The notes beneath the pieces are model-generated. The model was not told where the DNA came from. It saw only the letters and a list, made by a program, of their open reading frames with translations, and ran no database searches. DNA of 6,162 bases from an uncultured Dysgonomonas sp. (GTDB taxonomy: Bacteria > Bacteroidota > Bacteroidia > Bacteroidales > Dysgonomonadaceae), in the NCBI GenBank assembly GCA_945292135.1, contig CALYRA010000093.1, positions 1-6,162 on the forward strand. Reading direction: 5' to 3'. Shown here piece after piece: positions 1-6,162 of the stretch (positions are counted from its first letter, which is position 1; every line of letters begins with the position of its first letter). The translations under genes and the position numbers were made by a program.

Positions 1-1448
1 CCTGTATGAGTATCCATTGCCATGAACCCTGAACGTAAATATGATATATGATAAATAATGGAATCTAAAGGCGTCATGGTCGTGTCTATTTCTCCTTTCC
101 ATGAAAATACCTTCATTTCAACTGGTTTTTTGAAACTATCCAGTATTTCTGCTTCGGAACGACCTTCCTTTTTCATGTTTTTATACCGATCCGTCTGTTT
201 CATCAATCGATTCAATATATCATCGTAACGAGGTCGGGCTTCTACTGAAAATGGGACTTTTATCCTATTTTTGTTTTGTCTGTCAAATGCGGGCTGTACA
301 GTTTTACTCATATGCTCGGTCATAGCTTCTTCGGCGTATTGTTGCATACGAGAATCAATTGTTGTATATATTCTTAAACCGTCCGTTCCAAGATTATAGT
401 TACTTCCATCAGGTTTTTGATTTTTGTTACACCAACCATACAGGGGATTATTTTCCCAATTTGTCGAGTCTGTCTTATATTGCTCTTCCTGCCATCCGGC
501 ATATTTGGATTTATCTGGTTTTTTAGCGCTCATTGTCAGGCGTAAATATTCGCGCATGTAAGGAGCTAAACCATCTTTGTGATCTGCCTTGCGGTAATCC
601 GTAACAAGTGGCAAAAGTTTTAAGGAATCATATTCCTGACGTGTAAGATATCCATTTTCATGCATTTGAAATAATACGACGTTTCGGCGAATACGGGTTC
701 TTTCAATCCTGTCTTTACGTATAGGGTTGTAATAAGAAGGATTCTGACACATTCCTACCAACGTTGCGGCTTCTTCTATTTTAAGGTCTTTAGGCAGTTT
801 ATTGAAATAAACTTGCGCAGCGGATTTTATACCGACAGCGTTATTCAAAAAGTCAAATTTGCTAAGATATAGGTTTATGATTTCCTCTTTTGTATAATAT
901 CTTTCGAGACGCGCTGCGATAACCCATTCGATGGGTTTCTGCAAAGCTCTGTCTTTAAAATTTTTTACCGGAGGAGAATACAACTGTTTAGCAAGCTGCT
1001 GAGTGATAGTACTGCCGCCGCCGCCGCTCGATTGTTGTAAAAATAGCGTTTTACCTATTACGCGCGCCAAAGCATAAGCGTCTACGCCCGAATGGTTGTA
1101 AAACCGTTCATCTTCAGTAGCTACCAACGCTTTGACTAATACATCAGGCAGTTCACTGAAATCTGAATAGATACGATTATTTTTAGCTTGAGAATATGTT
1201 CCTAATAGTACTCCGTCGGAAGAGTAGACCTGTGAGGCATATTTGTCAATAGGATTTTCCAAATCGCGGATATCAGGCATATACCCGATCTTGCCTGTAG
1301 ATATTAAAAGAAATATTACGGCTATTGATGCGATTCCAAGCAAGAAAATTGCCCATAATGCAATTACAATCCTTTTTATTTTTTTGTTGGATTTCTTTTT
1401 GGCTTTTTTATTTGTATTAACTCCTTTTTTTTCAGTATTTTCAGTCAT
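1..1448 (-). CDS. mrcA: Class A penicillin-binding protein 1A (bifunctional glycosyltransferase/transpeptidase), 3' end cut by window
   Basis: This is an inner-membrane peptidoglycan synthase that polymerises lipid II and cross-links the strands in the periplasm. I translated 482 codons without a stop from ATG at 1448; the frame leaves the window at base 1. Residues 8-26 are lysine-rich and cytoplasmic, and a single membrane segment follows at about 27-50. The GT51 glycosyltransferase domain has motif 1 ATEDERFYNHSG (catalytic Glu112), motif 2 GGSTITQQLAKQL (145-157), KPIEW with Glu174, and LYLSKFDFLNNAVGI (193-207). The transpeptidase domain is only entered (SGFMAMDTHT at the edge), so its Ser-x-x-Lys site is not visible. 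Family members are usually about 750-800 residues, so roughly 60 percent is present. Ser196 stands where Asn is usual in LYLNK. An in-frame stop at 1482-1484 limits upstream starts, and no clear Shine-Dalgarno is seen. It lies 136 bp downstream of priA. The symbol is given by family only. Confidence 0.93.
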   Translation of the reverse strand, partial: MTENTEKKGVNTNKKAKKKSNKKIKRIVIALWAIFLLGIASIAVIFLLISTGKIGYMPDIRDLENPIDKYASQVYSSDGVLLGTYSQAKNNRIYSDFSELPDVLVKALVATEDERFYNHSGVDAYALARVIGKTLFLQQSSGGGGSTITQQLAKQLYSPPVKNFKDRALQKPIEWVIAARLERYYTKEEIINLYLSKFDFLNNAVGIKSAAQVYFNKLPKDLKIEEAATLVGMCQNPSYYNPIRKDRIERTRIRRNVVLFQMHENGYLTRQEYDSLKLLPLVTDYRKADHKDGLAPYMREYLRLTMSAKKPDKSKYAGWQEEQYKTDSTNWENNPLYGWCNKNQKPDGSNYNLGTDGLRIYTTIDSRMQQYAEEAMTEHMSKTVQPAFDRQNKNRIKVPFSVEARPRYDDILNRLMKQTDRYKNMKKEGRSEAEILDSFKKPVEMKVFSWKGEIDTTMTPLDSIIYHISYLRSGFMAMDTHT

Positions 1449-1456
1449 ATTGTATA

Positions 1457-1493
1457 AGTCAGGTTTGATGACTAACAATCTTCAAATGTGAAG
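1457..1493 (-). promoter_or_regulatory. Two small hairpins in the PBP1A leader
   Basis: Between the candidate promoter and the PBP1A start are two short perfect inverted repeats: AGTCA/TGACT with a 7-nt loop (1457-1473), and CTTCA/TGAAG with a 4-nt loop (1480-1493). The first ends 8 nt before the ATG and could affect ribosome access. Stems of five pairs are common by chance, so this is recorded as structure seen, not as a proven element. Confidence 0.2.
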
Positions 1494-1511
1494 AATGAAC
1501 CTATCTGACCG

Positions 1512-1519
1512 CAAATTTA
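1512..1519 (-). promoter_or_regulatory. Candidate Bacteroidota -7 promoter element for the PBP1A gene
   Basis: The minus strand reads TAAATTTG, a full match to TAnnTTTG, 63 nt before the ATG at 1448 and in the gap after priA. No TTG is found at the usual -33 distance; a TTTG lies only 2 nt upstream. If real, it would let the PBP gene be transcribed independently of priA, with a leader of about 55-60 nt. Confidence 0.35.
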
Positions 1520-1584
1520 ATCAAAACGTTTCAATTTATATAAATAAAAAAGATTAAAAGGTCAATCATTTATATAATACGTGA

Positions 1585-2394
1585 TTACATTGGGTCTATA
1601 ACATAATGAATAATAATATATTTGAAATCATTATTTGTAAATACAATTTTTTGATGAGCCGATAAGAGTGAACTTACCTTTTTTATAGACGCTTGATGTT
1701 CTATTTTTAGCATAATTTTACGAATAAATAGCGTTTGGATGCGAGATACGGGAGGTTTGCTCGGACCTAAAACCCGTTCGCCAAAAGGTTGACGCAAAGA
1801 TTGCGCGAATTGTTTGGATGCCTGTTCGACTACGTGTTCATGCTTTCCCCTGATAATGATTGATATCAATCTGTAAAAGGGCGGATACCGGAAAAGTTGC
1901 CTTTCTGAAAGTTGCGTATTGAAAAATGAATCGTAATCATTATTCATCGCAAATGTTATAACCGGGTGGGCAGGTTGTCCTGTTTGCAAAGCTACTAATC
2001 CTTGTTTGTTTTTCCTTCCGGCGCGTCCACTGACTTGTATTATCATTTGGTAAGCCCGTTCGTGCGCTCGAAAATCAGGATAATTAAGCATGTTATCGGC
2101 GTTGAGTATTCCTACAATACTCACATTATCAAAATCTAATCCTTTTGAAATCATTTGCGTACCAATCAAGATACCGGCTTTGTTACTTGCAAAGTCAGTT
2201 ATAATGCGTTCGTAAGCACGTTTGCCACGAGTCGTATCCAAGTCCATTCGAAGACTTTTTGTAGTAGGAAATTGTTCTTTTACTTCCTCTTCCACACGTT
2301 CGGTTCCATATCCAAGATTAGATAGAGACGGCGTTTCACATTCGGGACAGACTTTTGGAACGGAATATGTTGCGCCGCAATAATGGCACAACAT
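1585..2394 (-). CDS. priA: Primosomal helicase PriA, C-terminal part (separated by a frameshift)
   Basis: This frame carries the second half of PriA, the 3'-to-5' DNA helicase that reloads the replisome at stalled forks. It begins MLCHYCG, inside the zinc-binding module. Cys3, Cys6, Cys16 and Cys19 supply the second set of four cysteines. Helicase lobe 2 follows, with GTQMISKGLDF (78-88, motif V) and QVSGRAGR (120-127, motif VI with its arginines). The C-terminal domain contains RYPPF (169-173) and ends in IDPM, as PriA proteins commonly do. The 269 residues join to the 541 of the preceding frame to give a normal PriA length of about 810. Its ATG at 2394 shares one base with the stop of the upstream frame (TAATG), so reinitiation could make this piece as a separate polypeptide. 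It has no Walker A motif and could not work as a helicase alone. I read it as part of one broken gene rather than a true separate gene. Confidence 0.93.
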   Translation of the reverse strand: MLCHYCGATYSVPKVCPECETPSLSNLGYGTERVEEEVKEQFPTTKSLRMDLDTTRGKRAYERIITDFASNKAGILIGTQMISKGLDFDNVSIVGILNADNMLNYPDFRAHERAYQMIIQVSGRAGRKNKQGLVALQTGQPAHPVITFAMNNDYDSFFNTQLSERQLFRYPPFYRLISIIIRGKHEHVVEQASKQFAQSLRQPFGERVLGPSKPPVSRIQTLFIRKIMLKIEHQASIKKVSSLLSAHQKIVFTNNDFKYIIIHYVIDPM

Positions 2395-2409
2395 TACATT
2401 TTGACCTTA
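2394..2409 (-). other. priA frameshift site with TAATG stop/start overlap
   Basis: On the minus strand this reads CATAAGGTCAAAATGTAATG. The upstream frame ends at TAA (2396-2394) and the downstream frame opens at ATG (2394-2392). The downstream frame has its own stop at 2409-2407, so the lesion must lie between about 2396 and 2407. Adding one G to the GG at 2405-2406 restores HKGQNVMLCHYC, and the spacing between the fourth and fifth zinc cysteines becomes 14 residues, the value I recall for E. coli PriA (Cys448 to Cys463). This points to a single missing base. No X-XXY-YYZ slippery heptamer is present here. The cause could be a real mutation or a sequencing/assembly error. Confidence 0.85.
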
Positions 2410-4019
2410 TGGTAGGTAAGGCTGACATCGCAATGTTGGCAGCGAGGTGTCCATGAACAGGTTCGACATTCGATCATAGATGAAAACCCTCTACGATTTT
2501 GGAAAAGTATGATTTGTTCTTTTTTCTCTAAAGCCTCATCAATCTCTTTTATGAGTGGCGGGGATAATATTGATTTCATTAATTTCTTCCTTCGTAGTTC
2601 TTTTGTGTTTACTACCTGAATTTCGGGAAGGGCTATATTATCATGACGTTTAGTTAGTTTTACTAATCCATATTTTCCTGTCAACGCATTATAATATGTT
2701 TCTATGGCAGGAGTAGCTGTGCCTAACAATGTTTTGGCATTATATAGACCTGCCAAAACCATCGAAAGATTTCGGGCATTGTAGCGGGGAGCCGGATCTT
2801 GTTGTTTGTAAGAGCTTTCGTGTTCTTCATCTACGACTACTAATTTGAGGTCGTTGAAAGGTAAGAAAATAGCTGATCTGGCTCCTAATACGACTTGAGT
2901 TTCTGTATTTTTAAGTAATTTGTTCCACGTTTCGGCGCGTTCATTTTCATTAAACTTGGAATGGTAAACAGCTAATTTGTTGCCAAATACAGATTTGAGC
3001 CGTTCGGTTATTTGAGTTGTGAGGGCTATTTCCGGCAATAGATACAAAACCTGACCTCCTTGCGATATAACATCTTTGATTAGTTGTATATATATTTCGG
3101 TTTTACCACTCGCCGTTACTCCATGCAATAAGGTTACGTCTTTCTCTGCAAATGTTGATTTTATTTCTTCGTATGCTTTTAGCTGATGTATATTCAAGGT
3201 ATGGGCAGCGTCTATATTGCTTAGCCCGTAATCGATGCGATTTATCTCGTGATTATAAATCGTTAGTATATCTTTCTTTACGAGCGAATCCAAAACAGCT
3301 TGAGTTACATTTGCTTGCTCTAATAATTCTTTTTTAAATACGATTTTATTATTTTCTGAAATTCGCAAAAAGGTAAATAGCAAGTGTTGCTGCTTTTTGT
3401 GCCTTTCTAATATATCTAATTGCGTATTAATTTCTTCTCCTGTAAAATCCCGGAATAATTTAACAGCTGCTGTTGTTTTAGGGGAGTAGTTGCTTCCGAT
3501 ATCTTCATTCAACAATACGCATCCTTTTTCGTTAAGGGATTTAACTGCTGTAATCGGATTTTGTATATTTGTCGATTTCGCTATTTCACTTATTTTTGAT
3601 GCTTTTGTTGATGATAATGAATTGAATATTTTTTGTTCGTTAATCGTTAATAAACTATCTGATGCGTATTCAGGATTCTTAATTACATACGTTTCACTTT
3701 CAAGTTTTAGAGCTGAAGGAATTGCAGCTTTGTATACATCTCCTAACGAACAGAGATAATAAGAAGCCGTCCATTGCCAAAACACAAGCTGGTGGCGATT
3801 GATTATTGGATATTTATCAAGCGCCGATACAATCTCTTTGATGTTTGTCTTTACTTCTGATTTATAAACACGCAAGACAATCGCGGTATATAGTTTCTTC
3901 TGTCCGAATTGAACTATAACGCGACTGCCTTCTGTTATAATATCTTGTATGTCCTTTGGAACGGAGTATGTATAAGTATCCTGTAAGGGCAGGGGTAAAA
4001 TTACATCAGCATACAGCAT
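2394..4019 (-). CDS. priA: Primosomal helicase PriA, N-terminal part (truncated by a frameshift)
   Basis: This is the N-terminal two thirds of the replication restart helicase PriA. Residues 1-100 match the 3'-end DNA-binding domain (YADVILPLPL, then GSRVIVQFGQ), and a winged-helix region follows. Helicase lobe 1 has Walker A GVTASGKT (300-307, Lys306), DEEH (397-400), GTATPA (433-438) and QNRRGF (507-512). The first zinc-site cysteines are Cys518, Cys521, Cys527 and Cys530, spaced C-x2-C-x5-C-x2-C as in the family. The frame then ends at TYHKVKM and a TAA, where PriA should continue into the second cysteine set and lobe 2. Those parts are found in the next frame (1585-2394). The start at 4019 is fixed by an in-frame stop at 4029-4031 and by the conserved N-terminus. 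The gene starts 20 nt after the stop of the outer membrane protein gene, so the two are probably co-transcribed. Confidence 0.94.
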   Translation of the reverse strand: MLYADVILPLPLQDTYTYSVPKDIQDIITEGSRVIVQFGQKKLYTAIVLRVYKSEVKTNIKEIVSALDKYPIINRHQLVFWQWTASYYLCSLGDVYKAAIPSALKLESETYVIKNPEYASDSLLTINEQKIFNSLSSTKASKISEIAKSTNIQNPITAVKSLNEKGCVLLNEDIGSNYSPKTTAAVKLFRDFTGEEINTQLDILERHKKQQHLLFTFLRISENNKIVFKKELLEQANVTQAVLDSLVKKDILTIYNHEINRIDYGLSNIDAAHTLNIHQLKAYEEIKSTFAEKDVTLLHGVTASGKTEIYIQLIKDVISQGGQVLYLLPEIALTTQITERLKSVFGNKLAVYHSKFNENERAETWNKLLKNTETQVVLGARSAIFLPFNDLKLVVVDEEHESSYKQQDPAPRYNARNLSMVLAGLYNAKTLLGTATPAIETYYNALTGKYGLVKLTKRHDNIALPEIQVVNTKELRRKKLMKSILSPPLIKEIDEALEKKEQIILFQNRRGFSSMIECRTCSWTPRCQHCDVSLTYHKVKM

Positions 4020-4020
4020 T

Positions 4021-4039
4021 CTTCGTTTTTACCACGAAG
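4021..4039 (-). promoter_or_regulatory. Small hairpin just upstream of the priA start codon
   Basis: A perfect 6-bp inverted repeat, CTTCGT and ACGAAG with a 7-nt loop, fills almost the whole 20-nt gap between the barrel gene and priA and ends one base before the priA ATG. It could mask the translation start of priA or mark the end of the upstream message. It lacks a U-tract, so it is not a good intrinsic terminator. Its function is unproven and it may be chance. Confidence 0.25.
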
Positions 4040-4672
4040 TTAGAAAAAATAAGTGGCTCCTACGCTCCATGTTTGATAATTTTTATCCTTTAGGTTGCCG
4101 ATATCACCTTTGTCCGCTGAATAGTTATCAGTCAATTTGCAACGGTAATAGATACCTACATCAAGTTTGCTTATCAGATTAACACCCAATCCGGCATTAA
4201 TACCCATTTCAAAATTCTTTGCTTTGAATTTATTATAGGTGTTTTTAGCCTCGTCTTTAATTTTTAAATTGCCACCGCCTAAACGTAAGTTTGCGTATGG
4301 ACCGGCTGAAACAAAAATCCCTACAACCCTCGGCACAAGTCCAAATCGCTTTTTCAAGTTAACGGGAACTGAAATGTAACTGTAATTTGAGATATCAGCT
4401 TGTTTTTCTTTTTCTTCCACACTAAATTTTTTGTACCCATATAGTAATGAAGCATCAAGTCCTAAACCAATGACGGGGATGCCGACTTCCATTGTCGGAC
4501 CTACTGAGAATCCCATACGATTTTTTGTGTTTAGCATTTTTGTACTGATTTTGTGATCGGCAACATCTATATTTGCCTTTGCTCCGAATTTAAGTTGAGC
4601 TGATACTGTTCCGATGCTTATGAGAAAGAAGCAAAGTAATGAAATTGTGAGTTTGTTTTTTTTTGTTTTCAT
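4040..4672 (-). CDS. Outer membrane beta-barrel protein (PorT-like), secreted
   Basis: This 210-residue protein has a clear signal peptide: a Lys-rich start (MKTKKNK), a hydrophobic core at about 8-20, and a likely cleavage after Ala25 (GTVSA, then QLKFG). The mature part shows alternating hydrophobic and polar strands rich in Gly and Tyr, for example GFSVGPTMEVG, GLGLDASLLYGYKKF, YSYISVPVNLKKRFG, GIFVSAGPYANLRLGG, MGINAGLGVNL, LDVGIYYRC and WSVGATYFF. It ends in the C-terminal Phe typical of barrels recognised by the BAM machinery. The length and the SYISVPVNLKKRFG strand resemble the PorT / OMP_b-brl_2 group of Bacteroidota, probably eight strands. Nothing in the sequence gives a ligand or a specific function. 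ATG at 4672 is preceded by A-rich sequence with no Shine-Dalgarno. An A9 run lies in codons 3-6. It stands 20 nt upstream of priA and has its own candidate promoter at 4755-4762. Confidence 0.75.
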   Translation of the reverse strand: MKTKKNKLTISLLCFFLISIGTVSAQLKFGAKANIDVADHKISTKMLNTKNRMGFSVGPTMEVGIPVIGLGLDASLLYGYKKFSVEEKEKQADISNYSYISVPVNLKKRFGLVPRVVGIFVSAGPYANLRLGGGNLKIKDEAKNTYNKFKAKNFEMGINAGLGVNLISKLDVGIYYRCKLTDNYSADKGDIGNLKDKNYQTWSVGATYFF

Positions 4673-4754
4673 AAGTTTTTATTATTTATACCTATTGGTG
4701 CTTTTATTATAACGTTTGAGTCAAGTAATAGTTTTTATTTAATAAAATAAATCA

Positions 4755-4762
4755 CAAAAGTA
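4755..4762 (-). promoter_or_regulatory. Candidate Bacteroidota -7 promoter element for the barrel gene (and perhaps priA)
   Basis: The minus strand reads TACTTTTG, a full match to the TAnnTTTG -7 box of the primary sigma factor in Bacteroidota. It lies about 83 nt before the ATG at 4672 and just downstream of the hairpin that probably ends the preceding gene, a sensible place for a promoter. No TTG is found at the expected -33 spacing; a TTTG lies only 9 nt upstream. AT-rich DNA gives such matches easily, so confidence is modest. Confidence 0.35.
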
Positions 4763-4796
4763 TAAAAAAATCAAATAGATATACCTTTATAAAGAA

Positions 4797-4830
4797 CAAG
4801 AGTACAAACTTTTAAAAGAATGTACTCTTG
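4797..4830 (-). terminator. Probable intrinsic terminator of the DUF4139 gene
   Basis: A perfect 10-bp inverted repeat, CAAGAGTACA and TGTACTCTTG, encloses a 14-nt loop. On the minus-strand transcript it begins 26 nt after the TAA of the DUF4139 gene and is followed by the T-rich stretch TTCTTTAT. The loop itself contains a palindrome, CTTTTAAAAG, at 4809-4818. The stem strength, position and T-rich tail fit Rho-independent termination, although the tail is not a pure U-run. The outer stem is symmetrical, but the downstream plus-strand tail is less T-rich. Confidence 0.5.
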
Positions 4831-4855
4831 ATTATTTATGTCGGAAGTATTTTAT

Positions 4856-6162
4856 TTACAATCCTAAATTTATATTTTTAGGATATTTTACGCTATAACT
4901 AATTTGATATACTTTGGTTTCACCGGGTTGGAATGTCTCTTCCCAAGTGATAACTCCCAAATCTTCTACATTTATAGTTGGCGTTGTCGTATCTTTAGTT
5001 AATAATTCAACTTCTATATTTTTCTGAGTCGAAATTGGATATTGGTCTTTCAAAACCATATTTATAGCTTTGTTTTGATTATTTTTTACTGTGAGTTTGT
5101 AAGTGAATATTTGTTTGACATCATTACCCAAAAATTTAGTACTGCTATAATCACGAAGTTTTTCACGTTTTACGGCAACTCGCTTGTCTGATCCTAATGT
5201 CAGGGTCAACAATTTTTGCGTACTTTTTGTATTGATTATAGATTCACCTATATATGTACCATCATAAGTAATGTTCGCTTTTCCGGATAGTAAGTTTAAC
5301 TTTTCCCAATTCGAAATTTCGGCAAGTAAATAAGTTTCGGTATCTAATTTTGGAGCGCAATAATATTTATAAGCGGCTTGGATTTCTTGGTTTTTCAAAT
5401 CCAAGCTTTGTTCTTTACCATTTCCGGGAACTGAGAATGGTATTTCGATATCATAGGTCGTATTCAAATCATTTTCATTTGAAGTGACATAATCATCCAT
5501 GTTGCTTTTCAAAGTAACCATTACGACACCATTCGATGCTCTTGAACCATAGGCTGCTGTTGATGTAGCATCTTTCAATACCTGAACATCTTTTACCATA
5601 TTAGGGTCTATTGTGGAAAATTCTTGCTCTTCCATTTGTATGCCATCTACAATATATAAAGGGGATTCATTACTAATTTTTTCTCTTTGTCTTAGTTCAG
5701 TAGCATGCATTGTTACTTCGATAGCAGATTGAGATTGATCCGCATAAGAATAACCCATTTGACTTGAATTTCCCATTAGCTGTTTTTCATATGCCGCGCA
5801 TACCGGGCCTATATCACGAAGGAACCAAGTATTAAATAAAGGGGCGATTTTGCCATTACTAGGGGTAGCGGTAGACAGAATCAATTTTATTTTGTTCCAA
5901 TCTAACCCTGTCGTTTGTTTTATTTTTGCTTTTGAAGCTATTTGAATAGGTTTGTCCGTTGATGGAATATTGATGTCATAATATGGAATCCAGTTTGCGG
6001 AAGCCGTGTAATAACTTATTGTAAATTGGCTGGTAGTAGCAATTGGAGCTGTTAATGACAATTTGAGAACTCCTGACGTTTTATTGTTTTTTACGGATTC
6101 TTGTTTTAGTTGGTTGTTTAATCGCTCAATTGCTTTTTGATAAAAATCTTTGTAACTTTTTT
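4856..6162 (-). CDS. MuiA/DUF4139-family protein with embedded TonB-plug-like segment, N-terminus outside window
   Basis: The visible 434 residues are the C-terminal part; the frame is open to the right edge and the true start is outside. The first 33 residues (SYKDFYQKAIERLNNQLKQ and on) look like the end of a helical, probably coiled-coil region, as found between the DUF4140 and DUF4139 domains of this family. DUF4139 follows: YYTASANWIPYYDI, then ASKAKIKQTTGLDWNKIKLI and LSTATP, and after an interruption TTYDIEIPFSVPGNGKEQSL, YLLAEISNWEKLNLLSG, FTYKLTVKNNQNKAINMVL and ETKVYQISYSVKYPKN. The interruption holds a Ser/Gln-rich linker and a SusC-like plug signature (5507-5665). MuiA was named from a mucoidy-inhibition phenotype, but the biochemical role of DUF4139 proteins is unknown to me. 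An envelope or periplasmic location is likely by family; the signal peptide would be off-window. The TTG at 6061 is not the start. A probable terminator follows the stop. Confidence 0.85.
   Translation of the reverse strand, partial: KSYKDFYQKAIERLNNQLKQESVKNNKTSGVLKLSLTAPIATTSQFTISYYTASANWIPYYDINIPSTDKPIQIASKAKIKQTTGLDWNKIKLILSTATPSNGKIAPLFNTWFLRDIGPVCAAYEKQLMGNSSQMGYSYADQSQSAIEVTMHATELRQREKISNESPLYIVDGIQMEEQEFSTIDPNMVKDVQVLKDATSTAAYGSRASNGVVMVTLKSNMDDYVTSNENDLNTTYDIEIPFSVPGNGKEQSLDLKNQEIQAAYKYYCAPKLDTETYLLAEISNWEKLNLLSGKANITYDGTYIGESIINTKSTQKLLTLTLGSDKRVAVKREKLRDYSSTKFLGNDVKQIFTYKLTVKNNQNKAINMVLKDQYPISTQKNIEVELLTKDTTTPTINVEDLGVITWEETFQPGETKVYQISYSVKYPKNINLGL
5507..5665 (-). other. TonB-receptor plug-like segment inside the DUF4139 protein
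   Basis: The encoded segment runs from SPLYIVDGIQ through STIDPNMVKDVQVLKDA and AAYGSRASNGVVMVTLK. This is the signature of the plug domain of SusC/RagA-type TonB-dependent receptors (PLYVVDG, an I-x-P-x-x-I-x-x-x-x-VLKDA stretch, and YGSRxANGVxxxTxK). No receptor barrel follows; the frame returns to DUF4139 sequence at once. It has about 53 residues, only the core of a plug. The match is by recognised motif, not by search. Confidence 0.8.

Noticed and set aside
1243..1491. Plus-strand open frame of 82 codons with a hydrophobic stretch
   Set aside because: It lies antisense to the start of the PBP1A gene. Its hydrophobic stretch and poly-Phe come from reading the Lys-rich and membrane segment backwards.
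1546..1567. Intrinsic terminator after priA (GATT/AATC followed by six T on the minus strand)
   Set aside because: The stem has only four pairs, all but one A-T, with an 8-nt loop. The T run is suggestive but the hairpin is too weak to call.
1534..1577. Repeated ATTTATATAA at 1534 and 1568 in the gap after priA
   Set aside because: These are short AT-only words in AT-rich intergenic DNA. No longer repeat or spacer pattern supports an element such as a CRISPR or iteron array.
2396..2412. Programmed -1 ribosomal frameshifting in priA
   Set aside because: The overlap holds no slippery heptamer, and re-pairing of the tRNAs at CAAAATG would be poor. A one-base deletion explains the data better.
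3152..3337. Plus-strand open frame of 61 codons
   Set aside because: It is entirely antisense to well-conserved priA sequence and has no recognisable protein features.
3490..3759. Plus-strand open frame of 89 codons
   Set aside because: It is entirely antisense to priA. The apparent hydrophobicity is an effect of reading the opposite strand of AT-rich coding DNA.
4714..4732. Sigma70-like TTGACT and TATAAT before the barrel gene (minus strand)
   Set aside because: The spacer is only 7 nt, far from the 16-18 nt needed, and Bacteroidota primary sigma factors use a different consensus.
6059..6061. TTG as the start codon of the DUF4139 gene
   Set aside because: The same frame stays open to the right edge and encodes 33 more residues of plausible helical sequence that fits the family, so the true start is outside the window.

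Overview
The window looks like chromosomal DNA from a member of the Bacteroidota, most likely the order Bacteroidales. It is AT-rich. Ribosome binding sites are weak or absent before every visible start. Two intergenic gaps carry the TAnnTTTG promoter element typical of this phylum. The proteins have Bacteroidota hallmarks: the LNNAVGI form of the class A PBP glycosyltransferase motif, a PorT-like small outer membrane barrel, and a SusC-style TonB-plug signature inside a DUF4139 protein. Genus cannot be decided from this sequence. Low GC and a broken housekeeping gene would fit a host-associated lineage, but that is only an inference.

All genes lie on the minus strand, so transcription runs from the right end to the left. 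From right to left: (1) 4856-6162, the C-terminal part of a MuiA/DUF4139-family protein whose N-terminus is outside the window; (2) 4673-4855, a gap with a 10-bp hairpin that probably terminates that gene, then a candidate promoter; (3) 4040-4672, a small secreted outer membrane beta-barrel protein; (4) 1585-4019, the replication restart helicase PriA, split into two reading frames at 2394-2409; (5) 1449-1584, a gap with a candidate promoter and small hairpins; (6) 1-1448, the N-terminal 482 residues of a class A penicillin-binding protein that runs off the left edge.

The genes do not form one obvious pathway. The barrel and priA are 20 nt apart and probably share a transcript. The PBP and the barrel are envelope genes, and PriA is a core DNA-replication protein. 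No mobile element, CRISPR array, tRNA or rRNA was found, and I see no clear new biological system. The two points most worth attention are the one-base lesion that cuts PriA inside its zinc-binding module, leaving a TAATG stop/start overlap, and the TonB-plug-like segment embedded in the DUF4139 protein.
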